A stretch of 14,517 nt of DNA from an uncultured Planctomycetaceae bacterium (GCA_947307005.1 CAMZHY010000029.1:1-14517); one strand, 5' to 3'. Counted from the stretch's first letter, positions 7,512-14,369 are shown. The notes: a model not told the origin generated them from the letters alone. Numbers and translations: made by a program.

Positions 7512-7737
7512 GATGCGCTCCTTCGGTCTCAAAACCGTCTACTTAAGTTCAAATCGCGCCTTAAACGTCCGAATACAGGGAACAACGCGCGCGTTAAAAT
7601 TAAGAACGCAACGCTGAAAACCGATCCCTCCGCGCTTACCGACGCTTTCGAGAATGGCAAACGAATCCTGCTCCCCGTTGCGCAACAACCGCGTAAAACA
7701 ACAAAAACGATCAACGGGAAAACCTCTGTACGGCTCC

Positions 7738-7766
7738 ATTGTACCCATTCCAAATCTAAAAGTTAA
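7738..7766 (-). promoter_or_regulatory. Promoter candidate for the zinc-ribbon gene
   Basis: On the minus strand, TTAACT (plus 7761-7766) and TACAAT (plus 7738-7743) are spaced by 17 bp. The predicted leader to the ATG at 7511 is about 220 nt, which is long, so another promoter closer to the gene is possible. Confidence 0.35.
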
Positions 7767-7918
7767 TCGTTTCAACCAGAAGAATCGCTTTTTTTGAGAA
7801 AAAATCCTTTTTCGTTTCGCCGTTTACAGGATTCTTGATCCCCTCGTCGTCCTCTTAGATCGATATTTTCTTGACAAAACCCAATCTCTGACAGCGTGTT
7901 TCTGGGAATCGAAAAAAA

Positions 7919-7946
7919 TTGACGCCAATTTGGAAACGGATATATT
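7919..7946 (+). promoter_or_regulatory. Promoter of the HAD-PfkB-unknown cassette
   Basis: TTGACG (7919-7924) and TATATT (7941-7946) are spaced by 16 bp, close to the sigma70 consensus. A second TTGACA at 7871-7876 has no good -10 partner. The start would fall near 7953, right at the leader hairpin. Confidence 0.65.
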
Positions 7947-7954
7947 CAACGAAA

Positions 7955-7988
7955 GTGGGGATTCTGGCGCTTCGCGCGCTTTCCCCAC
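7955..7988 (+). promoter_or_regulatory. Leader hairpin at the 5' end of the HAD cassette transcript
   Basis: GTGGGGA (7955-7961) pairs perfectly with TCCCCAC (7982-7988), and inside it GCGC (7967-7970) pairs with GCGC (7974-7977) around TTC. It sits at the predicted transcript 5' end and no T-tract follows, so it is more likely an mRNA-stability or regulatory structure than a terminator. Confidence 0.5.
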
Positions 7989-8015
7989 CTGTCCAATCAA
8001 TCAAGGGAGATTCAA

Positions 8016-8855
8016 ATGACTGATTGCGCGCGTCCTTTTTCAATCGAGATTATTCGCGCTCGCTCCGCCAACCGCCGCGTCCGCGCCGCGCTTTTTGATT
8101 TCGACGGCACTCTGAGCCTGATCCGCGAGGGATGGCAAAACGTCATGATTCCGTACTTTTGCGAGGTTCTCTCGGAAGTTGTCGATCCTACGGTCGAGAC
8201 GCCCGAGGACGTCGAGCGAATCACGCGAGATTACGTCGATCGAATCACCGGCAAACAAACGATTTATCAATGTATTCGCCTTGCGGAAGAAATTAAACGG
8301 CGCGGGGGAACGCCCCTTGATCCGCTCCTTTACAAAAAGGAGTATTTGAGGCGTCTTCAAGAACGCATCCAAAGTCGCGTCGATCTCCTCGCCAGCGGCA
8401 AAGCGGCGCCCGACGATTTTGTCGTTCGCGGCGGGCGACGGTTTCTACAACTCCTTCGCGATCACGAAGTTAAACTCTATCTGGCGAGCGGCACCGACGA
8501 ATATTACGTTAAACAAGAAGTGGAACTCCTCGAATTAACAGAGTTCTTTGACGGCGTCGTTTACGGCGCCCAAGACGACTACAAAACCTTCTCGAAGGCG
8601 ATGGTCATCGACCGCCTTGTCAAAATTAACAATCTCGAAGGAGCGGAGCTTGTTGGATTTGGCGACGGTTACGTTGAAATTGAAAATGTTCGAGACGTCG
8701 GGGGCTATCCCGTCGGCGTCGCAACGAACGAAGCAAACCCTGGCGGAGGGGTCGACGCTTGGAAACGCCGTCGTCTCCTCGACGCAGGCGCAGCCGCAAT
8801 CGTCCCCGATTTTAGCGAACCGCAAAAGCTTTTCGACTTCGTCGTCAATTCCTAA
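8016..8855 (+). CDS. HAD-superfamily sugar-phosphate phosphatase-like hydrolase
   Basis: A 279-residue soluble HAD hydrolase. Motif I is DFDGTLS (28-34) with nucleophile Asp28 and acid-base Asp30. Motif II is LASGT (156-160). The motif III lysine is probably Lys194 in FSKAMVID. Motif IV is GFGDGYVEI (214-222) with Asp217. The helical cap lies between motifs I and II (about 38-150), as in phosphoglycolate-phosphatase-type (C1 cap) enzymes. The reaction is expected to be removal of phosphate from a small molecule, most likely a sugar phosphate given that the next gene is a PfkB/RfaE-like kinase. The ATG has AAGGGAGA six bases upstream. It is the first gene of a three-gene unit; the next ORF starts 36 bp downstream. 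GmhB, the heptose bisphosphatase, is also a HAD enzyme but is shorter, so equating them would be premature. Confidence 0.85.
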   Translation: MTDCARPFSIEIIRARSANRRVRAALFDFDGTLSLIREGWQNVMIPYFCEVLSEVVDPTVETPEDVERITRDYVDRITGKQTIYQCIRLAEEIKRRGGTPLDPLLYKKEYLRRLQERIQSRVDLLASGKAAPDDFVVRGGRRFLQLLRDHEVKLYLASGTDEYYVKQEVELLELTEFFDGVVYGAQDDYKTFSKAMVIDRLVKINNLEGAELVGFGDGYVEIENVRDVGGYPVGVATNEANPGGGVDAWKRRRLLDAGAAAIVPDFSEPQKLFDFVVNS

Positions 8856-8891
8856 CTCAAGTCCTTCCTTCTTCAGTCGCCTTAGCCAATC

Positions 8892-10085
8892 ATGCCTAGC
8901 GAAATCTTGACAAAAGCCTCGCCAGACCTCGCCGCGCTTATTCGACGCTTGACCGAAACAGTCGATCCAAACGCCGCAAAAAGACCTCCTAAAATCGCCG
9001 TCGTCGGCGACTTCTGTCTCGACAAATACCTCTACGTCTATCCGTCCCTCGACGAAATTTCGGTAGAAACTGGAATCGTAGCGCGCCAAATTCGAGCGAA
9101 ACGCCTTTTCGCAGGAGTCGGCGGTACGATCGCGAACAACCTCCGAGCGCTTGGCGCTGAAACGAGCTGTTTCGGAATTGTCGGCGAAGACGGCGAAGGA
9201 TTCGATCTCCTCCAAGCGCTTCGAAAAATCGGCGCGAACGTCGAAGGAATCGTCGTTTCCTCCGAAGTCGTTACCGGAACATACATGAAACCTATGCGGC
9301 CGGATTCCAAAACTAACCCCGAGAGTGTCGCCGACGACGGAGCGCTTTTGCCGCGTCCGGGCGAAGGGGCATGGATTGAAGGCGCCCGCTTAGATATCCG
9401 CAACCCCGTTCCGTTTCCGACCTCGATCGTCGACGAGCTTAAGAGGCGGTTTCTCGAGGAACTCGAGTCTTTCGACGCCGTCGTCGTTTCCGACCAGTTT
9501 CCCCCTGGATCCGAAGCGGTCTTTTCGGAATCGTTTCGCGCGTTTCTTTCAGAATCGGCTCTCAATCATCCAAACGCGCGTTTCCTCTGCGATTCTAGAT
9601 TCTTTGTCAATTCCTATCGCAACGCGCTTGTAAAATGCAACGCCAACGAACTGCTCGACGCTTACGACGCGGTTCGGCGCAACGGCGAACTCAGACGCGA
9701 AACGACGCTCGATCACGACGCTGAAGAAGACCTCGCCCGACTTCTTGACGCGGGAAAATGGCTTGCTCGTCGCAACCGTCAGCCCGTTCTTGTCACGCGC
9801 GGTGCGAGAGGTTCGCTACTATTTCAACCTGAAAGCGCTTTGGACAACTTGGAAATTTACGTCGCGGAAATCCCCGCCCGCCCAGTAGAACCGCCGATCG
9901 ATATCTGCGGCGCGGGCGACGCGACTAACGCGGGACTGGCGTTTGGCTGCGCGCTTGGATTGCGTCTTGTCGATTCGGCGTTCCTCGCGGGGATTGTCTC
10001 GTCGATTACGATTAAACAAATCGGCGTTACGGGAGTCGCGTCGATCCCTGAAATTCTCGATGTTCTCCGTTCTAAAGTCGGCTAA
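8892..10085 (+). CDS. PfkB-family carbohydrate kinase, RfaE/HldE-kinase-like
   Basis: A 397-residue ribokinase-fold kinase. The N-terminal strand reads IAVVGDFCLDKY (35-46), the RfaE-type opening, and a glycine pair at 77-78 contacts the sugar. KCNANE at 248-253 is the magnesium/phosphate motif. DICGAGDATNAG (337-348) is PfkB signature 2 with catalytic base Asp343. It has the kinase domain only; there is no C-terminal nucleotidyltransferase as in bifunctional HldE. A segment at about 134-180, rich in Pro and charged residues and containing RLDIRNPVPFP, appears extra compared with ordinary RfaE kinases. It should phosphorylate a sugar or sugar phosphate in the cytosol; heptose-7-phosphate is one possibility. 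The ATG lacks a clear Shine-Dalgarno sequence, which fits translation following the HAD gene 36 bp upstream. The third gene of the unit begins 47 bp later. Confidence 0.85.
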   Translation: MPSEILTKASPDLAALIRRLTETVDPNAAKRPPKIAVVGDFCLDKYLYVYPSLDEISVETGIVARQIRAKRLFAGVGGTIANNLRALGAETSCFGIVGEDGEGFDLLQALRKIGANVEGIVVSSEVVTGTYMKPMRPDSKTNPESVADDGALLPRPGEGAWIEGARLDIRNPVPFPTSIVDELKRRFLEELESFDAVVVSDQFPPGSEAVFSESFRAFLSESALNHPNARFLCDSRFFVNSYRNALVKCNANELLDAYDAVRRNGELRRETTLDHDAEEDLARLLDAGKWLARRNRQPVLVTRGARGSLLFQPESALDNLEIYVAEIPARPVEPPIDICGAGDATNAGLAFGCALGLRLVDSAFLAGIVSSITIKQIGVTGVASIPEILDVLRSKVG

Positions 10086-10132
10086 AATCACTCGTCGACA
10101 GTTTTGTTCACAACGTTTAAAGGAATTGCTTT

Positions 10133-11305
10133 ATGTCGGACGTTCTCGATCGCGATCAGTTGGAAATTCTTCCTCTTTCACGACGCGTCAACAAACTTGA
10201 CGTCGTTCGCGACGTCGTCGACCCGAGCGAATGGAAGATCGAACTCTCGGACGAAGCGTGGCGGGACGTTGAAACGACGGCAAGCGAATTGCGACGCGCG
10301 AAAAAACTCGGAGCCGCGCGAATCCTTGTCTACGGCGCTCATTCAATCAAAAACGGTCTTGGAATCGTCTTGTCGCGTCTTGCGGAACAAGGTTGGATCA
10401 CGCGACTTACGACGAACGGCGCGGGCGTGATTCACGACTGGGAGTTCGCGTTTCAAGGACGTTCGGGGGAGGACGTCCGTCGATATACGGACGAAGGCCA
10501 GTTCGGAATCTGGGACGAAACGGGAATGAACATCAACCTTGCGATCGTCGTCGGCGCGTATCGAGGGCTAGGCTACGGCGAGTCAATTGGAGAGTTTATT
10601 AGCGCGGAAGGACTTGAAATACCTAGCGACGAAGAACTTAAGTATGCGATTCTATCCGGCGCGGAATGCGCGAATTTTCCGCCCTACGATCGTCCGATTT
10701 TAGACGCCGATGAAAGATCGCAGGCGGAGATTCTTGACCGCGCGGGAGCCGCCGCCGACCTTCTTCGCGCGAAACGTCGTTTCGCGTTGCCAGACGGGCG
10801 TTACGTCGTTCCACACCCAACGAGAGAGTATTCCGTCGCCTTTCGCGCTCGCCGCGCCAACGTACCCTTCGGTTGTTGTCCAATGATAGGTTGCGACATA
10901 ATTTACACCCATCCAGCCAACCGCTGCTCCGCGATTGGACGCGCGGCGGAACACGATTTTCTCGCCTACGCCAAGTCGGTTTCGCAACTCCAAGGGGGCG
11001 TCTATATGTCCGTTGGTTCGGCTGTGCTGTCGCCGATGATCTTTGAAAAATCGCTCTCCATGTCGCGCAACCTAGCGAGACAAAAGAATGAAGCAATTGA
11101 CGACTTCTCGATTCACGTCGTCGACCTCGCGAAATCCTCGTGGGACTGGCAAAAGAACGGCGAGCCGCCGATGGACAATCCCGCGTATTATCTGCGATAC
11201 TGTAAGACGTTCAGCCGGATGGGGGGACGTATGAGTTATTGTTCTGCGGACAATCGATCTTGGTTCGTCGCGCTCCTTAACGAGCTCGAAAAGGATCCTG
11301 AATAA
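10133..11305 (+). CDS. Conserved protein of unknown function, possible deoxyhypusine-synthase-like fold
   Basis: A 390-residue protein that I cannot name. No signal peptide or membrane span is visible. The block YGAHSIKNGLGIVLSRLAEQ (67-86), then TTNGAGVIHDWEFAFQG (93-109), resembles in spacing and character the NAD-binding part of deoxyhypusine synthase (a SNLISSG-like segment, then TTAGG and acidic residues), so a DHS-like fold is a guess. DETGMNIN (128-135) and a Gly-rich GAYRGLGYGE (141-150) follow. The C-terminal half has FGCCPMIGCD (246-255), with three cysteines, THPANRCSAIG, and SVGSAVLSPMIFEKSLSMSR (293-312), the last reading as a loop-helix that could hold a phosphate or nucleotide. 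It follows the kinase by 47 bp with its own AAAGGAA site. Its constant partners here, a HAD phosphatase and a PfkB kinase, suggest a sugar-related reaction. Deoxyhypusine itself is not expected in bacteria, so the substrate would differ. Confidence 0.75.
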   Translation: MSDVLDRDQLEILPLSRRVNKLDVVRDVVDPSEWKIELSDEAWRDVETTASELRRAKKLGAARILVYGAHSIKNGLGIVLSRLAEQGWITRLTTNGAGVIHDWEFAFQGRSGEDVRRYTDEGQFGIWDETGMNINLAIVVGAYRGLGYGESIGEFISAEGLEIPSDEELKYAILSGAECANFPPYDRPILDADERSQAEILDRAGAAADLLRAKRRFALPDGRYVVPHPTREYSVAFRARRANVPFGCCPMIGCDIIYTHPANRCSAIGRAAEHDFLAYAKSVSQLQGGVYMSVGSAVLSPMIFEKSLSMSRNLARQKNEAIDDFSIHVVDLAKSSWDWQKNGEPPMDNPAYYLRYCKTFSRMGGRMSYCSADNRSWFVALLNELEKDPE

Positions 11306-11339
11306 AATAGGAAAAAAAGGAAAGAGCATTTCCAGACTG

Positions 11340-11368
11340 TTGCAAACATCGTCGGCGTTTACTATACT
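11340..11368 (+). promoter_or_regulatory. Promoter of the Tat oxidoreductase gene
   Basis: TTGCAA (11340-11345) and TATACT (11363-11368) are spaced by exactly 17 bp. The start would be near 11375, giving a leader of about 120 nt. It lies 35 bp past the stop of the previous gene, where no terminator is visible. Confidence 0.65.
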
Positions 11369-11377
11369 TGGGGGTAG

Positions 11378-11411
11378 CGACGGCAAGTCGGAACCCGCAG
11401 AAGCGGGTTTT
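11378..11411 (+). promoter_or_regulatory. Two-hairpin leader, second one terminator-like
   Basis: CGAC (11378-11381) pairs with GTCG (11387-11390) over a 5-nt loop. One base later AACCCGC (11392-11398) pairs with GCGGGTT (11403-11409) over AGAA, and the run TTTTGTT begins within its right foot. This lies at the very start of the predicted transcript and looks like an attenuator or a stabilising 5' structure. It does not match any riboswitch I know. Confidence 0.45.
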
Positions 11412-11497
11412 GTTCGGCTCTGAATGGAGTTTTCGAAGGAAGCGTCCGTCGTTGGACCGTTCATTTTTATTTCGATCGAGTTATCGGGAGTAATCTT

Positions 11498-12814
11498 ATG
11501 TCGCTTAATCGTCGTCAATTTCTCAAGACTTCGGCGCTTTCAGTAGCGGCGCTAGGCGCGTCTCGTTTCGCGTCTCCGGCGGTTGTTCGCGCTCAGAACG
11601 CCAATTCTAAGTTAAACGTCGCCGTCGTCGGAGTCGCCGGGCGCGGCGCGGGCAATATCTCCGAGATGGTCAACGACTCCGGCGAACTCATGCAGATCGC
11701 CGCGCTCTGCGACGTCGACGAGAAAAATCTCGCTTCGCAAGGAGCGAAATTCCCGGACGCGAAACGTTTCTACGACTATCGCGCGATGTTCGACGAAGTC
11801 AAGTCGCTCGACGCCGTGCTGGTCAGCACGCCGGACCACACTCATTCCGTCGTTTCGATGGCGGCGATGAAGCGCGGGCTGCCCTGCTTCTGCGAGAAGC
11901 CGCTTGCGCATGACGTCGGCGAGATTCGCGACATGCAGAAGATCGCGAAGGAAAAGAAGCTCGCGACCCAGATGGGCACCGTGATCCACGCGACCTCGAA
12001 TTATCGCCGCGTCGTCGAACTCATTCAGGCGGGGGCTATTGGCGAGGTGACGGAAGTTCACGTTTGGTGCTTCAAGGGCTGGGGCGGCTACCCCGAACCT
12101 TCGACCGAAAAATTCGAGATTCCGAAAAATCTACACTGGGACGAATGGCTTGGACCGGCTCAATTCGTACCTTACAATCCTTGCTACGTCCCCGCCTCTT
12201 GGCGCGGATATTGGCCGTTCGGCACCGGCACGTTCGGCGACATGGCGTGCCACCTCATGGACCTTCCCTTCTGGGCGCTTGATCTCCAGTATCCGAAGAC
12301 GATCCACGCGACCTGCCCGACCGAAATCAGCAAAATGTGTTGCCCGCTCGACGTCAAGTGCGAGTATGAGTTCGAGTACAACGGCAAGACGTTGCCTCTC
12401 ACGTGGTACGACGGTAAGGCGCGTCCGGCAATCATCGAGGAACGCAACCTTGAAAACCTCTCCATGGGCGTGATCTTCGTCGGCGAAGAGGGCGTCTTGG
12501 AAGCGGATTACGGCTCAATTCGCCTCTATCCGGCGGACAAGTACGAAAACTACGAACGTCCGGCTCAGACGATCCCCGCGTCCCCCGGTCATCACCGCGA
12601 ATGGATCGACGCCATCGTCAACGGCGGTAAGACGCAGGCGCTCTGCAATTTCGAATACGCCGGTCGACTCGCAGAAGCCGTCCAACTGGGCGCTGTTTCG
12701 TTGCGCGCCGGCAAGATTAAGCTTGAATGGGACCCCGTAAAGATGGAAGTCGTCAACGACAAAGCCGCGAACGCCTTCATCAGAACGGAACACCGCGAAG
12801 GCTGGGATATCTGA
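11498..12814 (+). CDS. Tat-exported Gfo/Idh/MocA-family oxidoreductase
   Basis: A 438-residue NAD(P)-dependent oxidoreductase family protein. Residues 1-33 form a twin-arginine signal, NRRQFLK (4-10) followed by a hydrophobic Ala-rich stretch and an A-x-A-like site near SPAVVRAQ, so it is exported folded. The Rossmann loop is VAVVGVAGRGAG (41-52), followed by acidic CDVD (71-74). TPDHTH (111-116) and CEKPLAHD (132-139), with the family's catalytic EKP lysine Lys134, lie in the N-terminal domain. The second domain contains GTFGDMACHLMDLPFW, with the conserved His in the expected helix. Exported members are numerous in planctomycetes and probably act on sugars or derivatives in the periplasm with the cofactor carried in. 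ATG 11498 follows GGGAG with a usable spacing. It is transcribed alone between its own promoter and the terminators at 12871-12965. The substrate cannot be told from sequence. Confidence 0.92.
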   Translation: MSLNRRQFLKTSALSVAALGASRFASPAVVRAQNANSKLNVAVVGVAGRGAGNISEMVNDSGELMQIAALCDVDEKNLASQGAKFPDAKRFYDYRAMFDEVKSLDAVLVSTPDHTHSVVSMAAMKRGLPCFCEKPLAHDVGEIRDMQKIAKEKKLATQMGTVIHATSNYRRVVELIQAGAIGEVTEVHVWCFKGWGGYPEPSTEKFEIPKNLHWDEWLGPAQFVPYNPCYVPASWRGYWPFGTGTFGDMACHLMDLPFWALDLQYPKTIHATCPTEISKMCCPLDVKCEYEFEYNGKTLPLTWYDGKARPAIIEERNLENLSMGVIFVGEEGVLEADYGSIRLYPADKYENYERPAQTIPASPGHHREWIDAIVNGGKTQALCNFEYAGRLAEAVQLGAVSLRAGKIKLEWDPVKMEVVNDKAANAFIRTEHREGWDI

Positions 12815-12870
12815 TCCTCGTCGTTAAAAGATAAATTCGCACTCTTTTGAAGAGATACGGGACCGCTAAA

Positions 12871-12910
12871 GAACCGCGTTCTGCGAACTCGCTGGGCGCG
12901 GTTCATTTTT
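12871..12910 (+). terminator. Intrinsic terminator of the oxidoreductase gene
   Basis: GAACCGCG (12871-12878) pairs with CGCGGTTC (12897-12904) across an 18-nt loop and is followed by ATTTTT. It begins 57 bp after the stop codon. Its right arm can alternatively pair with AACCGCGCCC at 12925-12934. Confidence 0.75.
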
Positions 12911-12913
12911 CGC

Positions 12914-12965
12914 CTCCAAAAAGAAACCGCGCCCGATCCCAGAACGGAATCAGGCGCGATTTTTC
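12914..12965. terminator. Bidirectional terminator between convergent genes
   Basis: CGCGCC (12928-12933) pairs with GGCGCG (12953-12958). The stem continues inward through GAT/ATC and, after one mismatch, CC/GG. On the plus side ATTTTT follows; on the minus side the A-rich 12917-12926 gives GTTTCTTTTT. It therefore can end the rplS transcript and act as a backstop for the oxidoreductase transcript. Confidence 0.8.
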
Positions 12966-12993
12966 GCTTATGCGACCATGTTCAGGGAGATTG

Positions 12994-13455
12994 TCACTCC
13001 TCGGAAGCCTTCTTCGCGGCGGCGGCGGCGCGACGGGCGGCGGCGGCCTTCTTGCCGCGCTTCATCGTCTTGACCTTCTTGTTCTCTTCGGTCTCGACGT
13101 TGCGCTCGACGCGACGCTGTTCGAGACGCGTCGCCTTACCGACGCGGTCGCGCAGATAGTAAAGCTTCGCGCGACGAACGACGGAAGAACGAAGGACCTC
13201 GATCTTCGCGATACGGGGGCTGTGGAGGGGGAATTTACGCTCGACGCCCTGACCCGCGACGATGCGACGGACGGTGAACGTTTCACTGACGCCGGAACCG
13301 CCTCGCGCGATGACGTCGCCGTTGAAAACCTGGATACGCTCTTTGTCGCCCTCGAGAATCTTGCAATGCACATTGACGCGATCGCCGATTTCAAACTGGG
13401 AAACGTTTTCTTTCTTGGCGCGAGCTTCCACCAGACGAATTTGTTCTTGACTCAC
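12994..13455 (-). CDS. rplS: Ribosomal protein bL19
   Basis: A 153-residue large-subunit protein that sits at the interface with the 30S subunit. The core (about 1-116) carries the family run: FEIGDRVNVHCKILEGDKER, FNGDVIARGG, FTVRRI, GVERKFPLHSP, and RRAKLYYLRDRVGKATRL. The start is a GTG at 13455, preceded by AAAGGA with eight bases of spacing. Ordinary bL19 has about 115 residues; here residues 117-153 form a Lys/Arg/Ala-rich tail ending in KKASEE, probably disordered and RNA-binding. The gene is downstream of trmD in the usual rpsP-trmD-rplS order, but 212 bp away, with paired hairpins in the spacer. It ends at the bidirectional terminator. Confidence 0.96.
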   Translation of the reverse strand: MSQEQIRLVEARAKKENVSQFEIGDRVNVHCKILEGDKERIQVFNGDVIARGGSGVSETFTVRRIVAGQGVERKFPLHSPRIAKIEVLRSSVVRRAKLYYLRDRVGKATRLEQRRVERNVETEENKKVKTMKRGKKAAAARRAAAAAKKASEE

Positions 13456-13495
13456 GGAAATATTCCTTTATTAAATTCAAGTTTCAGTTAAGGAG

Positions 13496-13526
13496 CGCGT
13501 TAAGAACTTCCGACATAACGCGTCGG
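13496..13526 (-). promoter_or_regulatory. Mutually exclusive hairpins in the rplS leader
   Basis: CGCGTTA (13496-13502) pairs with TAACGCG (13516-13522), a perfect 7-bp stem with a 13-nt loop. CCGAC (13510-13514) can instead pair with GTCGG (13522-13526). The two stems overlap and cannot form together. They lie 41 to 71 nt upstream of the GTG of rplS and could be a switch or an RNA processing site; that role is inferred. Confidence 0.4.
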
Positions 13527-13667
13527 ACTAAAAAGAAGAACCGAAAGGAGCGAACCCCTCTTCAATTCAACCCGTCTCCTTCAACGCCGGAATCGTCCCG
13601 ACGCAAACTCCGACCGACCGCTTTTCTCTTTCTTGCTAACCGCTAAATCGATCGTCGTCGACGCCGT

Positions 13668-14369
13668 TCAAAGTTCCGACGGTTTGTCGTCCAACAGGTC
13701 GGGACGACGGAGGAACGTCTTCTCCAAGCGATTGACTTCCCGCCATTTGTCGATCAGACCGTGGTCGCCGCTGAGTAGAATTTCCGGGACGACCCGCCCC
13801 CGATATTCGCGAGGACGCGTATACTGGTCTTCTTCTAATAGGCGGTTGCCCGAGGAGAAGGAATCGACGACCGCCGAATCCTCGTCTCCCAAGACGCCGG
13901 GAATAAGACGCATGACAGAATCCATAACGACCTCGGCCGCAACTTCCCCGCCGTTCAAAACGTAGTCCCCGATTGAAATTTCGTCGGGCTGGAGAATATC
14001 GACGACTCGTTGGTCGAAGCCTTCGTAGCGTCCGCACAGGAGCAAAAGACGTTCTTCACGCGCAAGCTCCTCGACGACGCGCTGCGTAAGACGCCGCCCT
14101 TGAGGCGTCGTCATCACGACTCGTCCAGGTCGTTCGGCGTATGACTGAACTTCCTCGACGCAAGGCACGACTCTGTCGACTTTCAGCACCATGCCGGGTC
14201 CGCCCCCAAAAGGACGGTCGTCCATCGTGCTGTGTTTGTCGCGAGCCCACAGACGCATGTCGTACAAATTAACTTCCAGCAGTCCCTTGTCGATCGCGTC
14301 TTTCATAAGGCTTTCGGAAAGATAACCTTCGAAAATACCGGGAAAGAGCGTGAGGACGTCGAACCGCAT
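13668..14369 (-). CDS. trmD: tRNA (guanine-N1)-methyltransferase TrmD
   Basis: A 233-residue SPOUT methyltransferase that makes m1G37 next to the anticodon of tRNAs reading CNN and CGG codons, preventing +1 frameshifts. The N-terminus MRFDVLTLFPGIF is typical. GGGPGMVLK (55-63), LLCGRYEGFDQRV (110-122) and the trefoil-knot SAM site SIGDYVLNGGE (132-142) are intact, as is RLIPGVLG (154-161). Arg154 and Asp169 fall at the same numbers as the catalytic residues of the enterobacterial enzyme. QYTRPREYRG (182-191) and VPEILLSGDH are the C-terminal tRNA-binding motifs. Length is normal. The ATG lacks a clear Shine-Dalgarno sequence. It begins 77 bp downstream of the putative rpsP stop, with no rimM between them. 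Confidence 0.97.
   Translation of the reverse strand: MRFDVLTLFPGIFEGYLSESLMKDAIDKGLLEVNLYDMRLWARDKHSTMDDRPFGGGPGMVLKVDRVVPCVEEVQSYAERPGRVVMTTPQGRRLTQRVVEELAREERLLLLCGRYEGFDQRVVDILQPDEISIGDYVLNGGEVAAEVVMDSVMRLIPGVLGDEDSAVVDSFSSGNRLLEEDQYTRPREYRGRVVPEILLSGDHGLIDKWREVNRLEKTFLRRPDLLDDKPSEL

Larger units (their letters stand above)
7512..8015. other. 504-bp divergent intergenic region
   Basis: This gap separates the minus-strand zinc-ribbon gene from the plus-strand HAD gene. I find no convincing coding sequence: the short frames here lack ribosome sites and family resemblance. It holds the ribosome site of the zinc-ribbon gene, a minus promoter candidate (7738-7766), an AT-rich stretch (7755-7950), the plus promoter (7919-7946) and a leader hairpin (7955-7988). 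It leaves a minus-strand leader of about 220 nt that I cannot assign. Confidence 0.6.

Noticed and set aside
7512..7532. Seven-residue N-terminal extension of the zinc-ribbon protein
   Set aside because: The extension covers the AAGGAG site that serves the ATG at 7511, and the module begins only after that ATG.
7520..7570. tRNA-like stretch with GGTCTCAAAACC and TTCAAATC
   Set aside because: It recalls an anticodon arm and T-loop, but there is no D-arm, no proper T-stem and no acceptor pairing around it, and it overlaps the zinc-ribbon leader.
7479..7766. 95-codon plus-strand frame in the divergent gap
   Set aside because: No ribosome site, no family resemblance, and it overlaps the start of the zinc-ribbon gene and its promoter candidate.
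11319..11333. GGAAA/TTTCC hairpin after the unknown gene as a terminator
   Set aside because: Only five A-T-rich pairs and no T-tract on the plus strand.
12847..13491. 214-codon open frame on the plus strand across rplS
   Set aside because: It is antisense to bL19, crosses both terminators and has a low-complexity Leu/Gly/Asp composition produced by reading the rplS complement.
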